Source: Erinaceus europaeus | Taxonomy: Eukaryota; Chordata; Mammalia; Eulipotyphla; Erinaceidae | Reading direction: 5' to 3' | Assembly (NCBI RefSeq): GCF_950295315.1 | Contig: NW_026647338.1 | Span: 1-64,000, forward strand | DNA length: 64,000 bases | Shown here: positions 61,505-64,000 of the stretch, piece by piece | How the letters are laid out: each line of letters starts with the position of its first letter | How positions within the stretch are numbered: position 1 is the first letter of the stretch | Translations under genes and position numbers: made by a program | Notes under the pieces: model-generated | The model's input: only the letters and a program-made list of their open reading frames with translations | Told to the model about the DNA's origin: nothing | Database searches by the model: none

Positions 61505-64000
61505 AGTAGGCAGCCAAACGTGACTGGACAGGCTCAAGCCCCTGAATTCTGAGGGGTGCCCCAGCTTCCCCCATTGGCAGTGTTTGGATCATAGTGAGGC
61601 ATGGCATTGATTCGGAACTCAGGAGAGTGAGACATGAGAGTCCCTTTGCATATGCATTCTTGCTTAGCCACAATCTGGGCTAGCTGGCTTGCCCTGACCA
61701 GATAGGTTCTCTGTACATAAGTTGCAGGAGAGGCTGGCTCCCTTGCCACCCATGCTCTGAGACTACTACAGGTGATCTCTGAGCACACACAGACACACAC
61801 AAACAGACAGACACACACACACACACACACATTACTGTCAGGTTGGTAGTAGAGCCTATGGTGAAGGCTGGGGCTGTCTGGGGTCTGTGGGCATGAGAGC
61901 TGCTGCCTTACAATCTCTACAAGCCAGGTTTGAACCTGTCATCAATGAACACAGTGTAGGAGGTTTTTGAATTCTGGTCTCTTTCCAACTCATCTATTTC
62001 TCTTCTCGCCTTCTCTATCTCTAACTCTCACATGCTCTCACACACTCTGTCTTCACTCATTAATATTTTACTTAGATTCTTATTTTACTGACAGGCCCAG
62101 ATAGACAAAGAGAGTTACCAGAGCACTGCTGAGCTCTGGCTTGTTGTGTTGGCGATTTCACCTAGGCTACTGGAGCCTCAGTTTGTAAGTCTTTCTGACA
62201 CAAGCCATATTCTGTCTCCTCATTTCCATGCCAGTATCACTCAGAGTTTATAATAAAGATATACATACATGTATATATGTACATATAGATTTATATATCT
62301 GTCATTTTTAGAATGTTCGACCTATGTATTTGACCTTCTTTCAGAATTACCACATTTATAACAGCCTAGTTTTTCTGAAATAATTGGCCATATAGTTGGA
62401 GCAGGATTCAATACAATTATAAATAATAGAACCTTCCAGTAGCATTTCTAATCGTGTTTCTATTAGCATCCTTATTGTAATTATCATGGCCCAGATCTTC
62501 CCTCCTTTTTCTAGTGTAAGCTTCAATACGTATGTGTTTGTTTTCTTTCTCCGGAAATCTTAATGTCCCTGGACCCTGAAGTGTTAGGGAATTTTTGAAG
62601 CAGCCCTCTGTTTCTCAGCAGATGGTTTCTATGTTTCTGCTGTCATCAGGTCTTCTTGTGGTTTTTGTCTTTATTTATTTTTATTGTTTCAAGTATTCCT
62701 AGATCATTCCCATTTATTTGCATATTTATTTATTTAGTCAGGTATCACATGTGGCATCATTTCTTCTCCTTGAGAGATTTTGTCTTATAAATGAAGGGAA
62801 CTTTTGATGCACAATACATTTCCTGGGGCAAATACTACACACATATGGTGAAGGCTTGGGTTGTCTGGGGTCTGTGGGCATTAGAGCTGCTGCGTGACAA
62901 TCTCTACAACCCAGGTTTGAACCTGTCATGAATGAACACAGCCTAGGGGGTTTTTGACTTCTGTTCTATTTCCAACTCTTCTATTTCTCTTCTTGCCATC
63001 TCTGTCTCTGACTCTCACAGGCTCTCTCTCACTCTGTCTGAACTCAGGAATATTTTACTTATATCCTTATTTTATTGACAGGCCCAGATATACAAAGAGA
63101 GTGGCCAGAGCACTGCTGAGCTCTGGCTGGTTTTGTTTGTGATTTCACCTAGGCTACTGGAGCCTCTGATTGGTAAGTCTCTCTGACTTAAGCCATATTC
63201 TGTCTCCTCATATCCATGGCAGTATCTCTCAGACTTTATAATAAAGATATACATCCATATACATATATAAATATACATATATATCTCTGTCATTTTTAGA
63301 ATTGTCAACCTATGTAATTGATCTTAATCAGAATTCACACATTTACAACAGGTTCCTTTTTCCCTACTAATTGGCCACATAGTTGGAGCAGGATTCAATA
63401 CAATTATAAATAATAGAACCTTCCAGTAGCATTTCTAATAGCATTTCTATCAGCATCCTTATTTTAATTATCATAGTACAGAACTTGCCTCCTTTCTCTA
63501 GTGTAAGCTTCAATACATATGAGTTTCTTTTCATTCTCCCGAAATCTTAATTTCCCTGGACTCTGAAGGGTCTCGGAACTTTTGAAGCAGCCCTTGATTC
63601 TCAGCAGATGGTTTCTATGTTTCTGCTGTCATCAGGTCTTCTTGTGCTTTTTGTTTTTATTTTTCATTTGTTTCAAATCCTCCTAGATAACCCCCATTTA
63701 CTTGCATATTTATTTATTTATTTATTTATTTGGTTCTATATTACATGAGGGGTCCATTCTTCTGCTTGATAGATTTTTCTCTTATAATTGAAGGGAAGTT
63801 TACACTCACAATACATATCCTGTCATAAATACTACACACATATGGTGAAGGCTGGGGTTGTCCTGGGTCTGTGGACAGGAGACTGCTGCCCTACAATCTC
63901 GACAACCCAGGTTTGAACCTGTCATGTATGAACACAGAGTGGGAGCTTTTGGACTTCTGGTCTCTTTCCAACTCTTCTATTTCTCTTCTTGCCTTCTCTG
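61505..64000 (+). repeat. Macrosatellite unit 9 (partial, 2496 bp, cut by window end)
   Basis: Only the left flank, the (CA)n tract (shortest here, about 10 repeats), subrepeats A and B and the first 160 bp of C are present. A cluster of private substitutions lies between about 62694 and 63000: AAGTATTCCTAG, CTTCTCCTTGAG, TTTGTCTTATAAATG and TTCTGTTCTATTTCC. The array continues past the window edge. Its CTCF and CCAAT core would lie outside. Confidence 0.93.
61857..64000 (+). repeat. Unit 9 subrepeats A, B and start of C
   Basis: Copies start at 61857, 62844 and 63841; the last is cut by the window end. B carries several private substitutions, as noted for the unit. Confidence 0.9.

Noticed and set aside
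1..64000. Whole array as an assembly artefact (one unit copied repeatedly)
   Set aside because: Units differ in microsatellite lengths, single bases and one subrepeat deletion, with structured sharing of variants, which is what real tandem arrays show. The exact 15,610 bp block remains worth checking with reads.

Overview
This window is one uninterrupted tandem array: a mammalian-type macrosatellite with a ~7.8 kb unit, repeated head to tail in one orientation. Taking the first base as the phase, unit starts are 1, 7798, 15649, 22466, 30283, 38076, 45891, 53707 and 61505. That gives eight complete units of 7797, 7851, 6817, 7817, 7793, 7815, 7816 and 7798 bp, plus 2.5 kb of a ninth. I found no protein-coding gene, rRNA, tRNA or CRISPR. 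Open frames recur in every unit only because the units are near-identical.

The organism is a vertebrate, most likely a eulipotyphlan mammal such as a hedgehog (Erinaceus). The evidence is CA/TG/TC microsatellites, CpG-rich promoter-like DNA and SINE-like segments that resemble, from memory, hedgehog SINEs in both orientations. I could not run a repeat search.

Layout of one unit (unit 1 coordinates): a left flank with a degenerate SINE piece (1-278); a (CA)n tract (279-331); three AT-rich ~1 kb subrepeats A, B and C (357-3338); an AT spacer; an antisense SINE (3573-3765); a (GT)n tract (3952-3973); two same-orientation CTCF-like motifs inside a duplicated module (4254-4268, 4501-4515); a CpG-rich ~51 bp minisatellite with 13 same-strand CCAAT boxes and six GC boxes (4717-5428); a CCTTAAAAGG element that fits both a CArG box and a TATA-like box (5445-5454); then a ~2.3 kb tail with (GT)n/(GA)n and (TC)n(TA)n tracts, SINE remnants, and a GC box plus CCAAT inside a well-formed 81-nt intron-like segment (7413-7493).

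The most notable result is this regulatory core: 16 of 16 CTCF-like motifs unchanged, and a CCAAT array of constant length in all eight units, while the microsatellites around it vary freely. The arrangement recalls CTCF-binding CpG-rich macrosatellites such as DXZ4, but I claim architecture only, not orthology. Array history is readable too. Unit 3 has lost one ~1 kb subrepeat by A/B recombination. Units 3-4 and 5-6 share a near-identical block at an offset of exactly 15,610 bp. Unit 5 is a mosaic whose switch point lies inside the CCAAT array. Private variants accumulate toward the right end.
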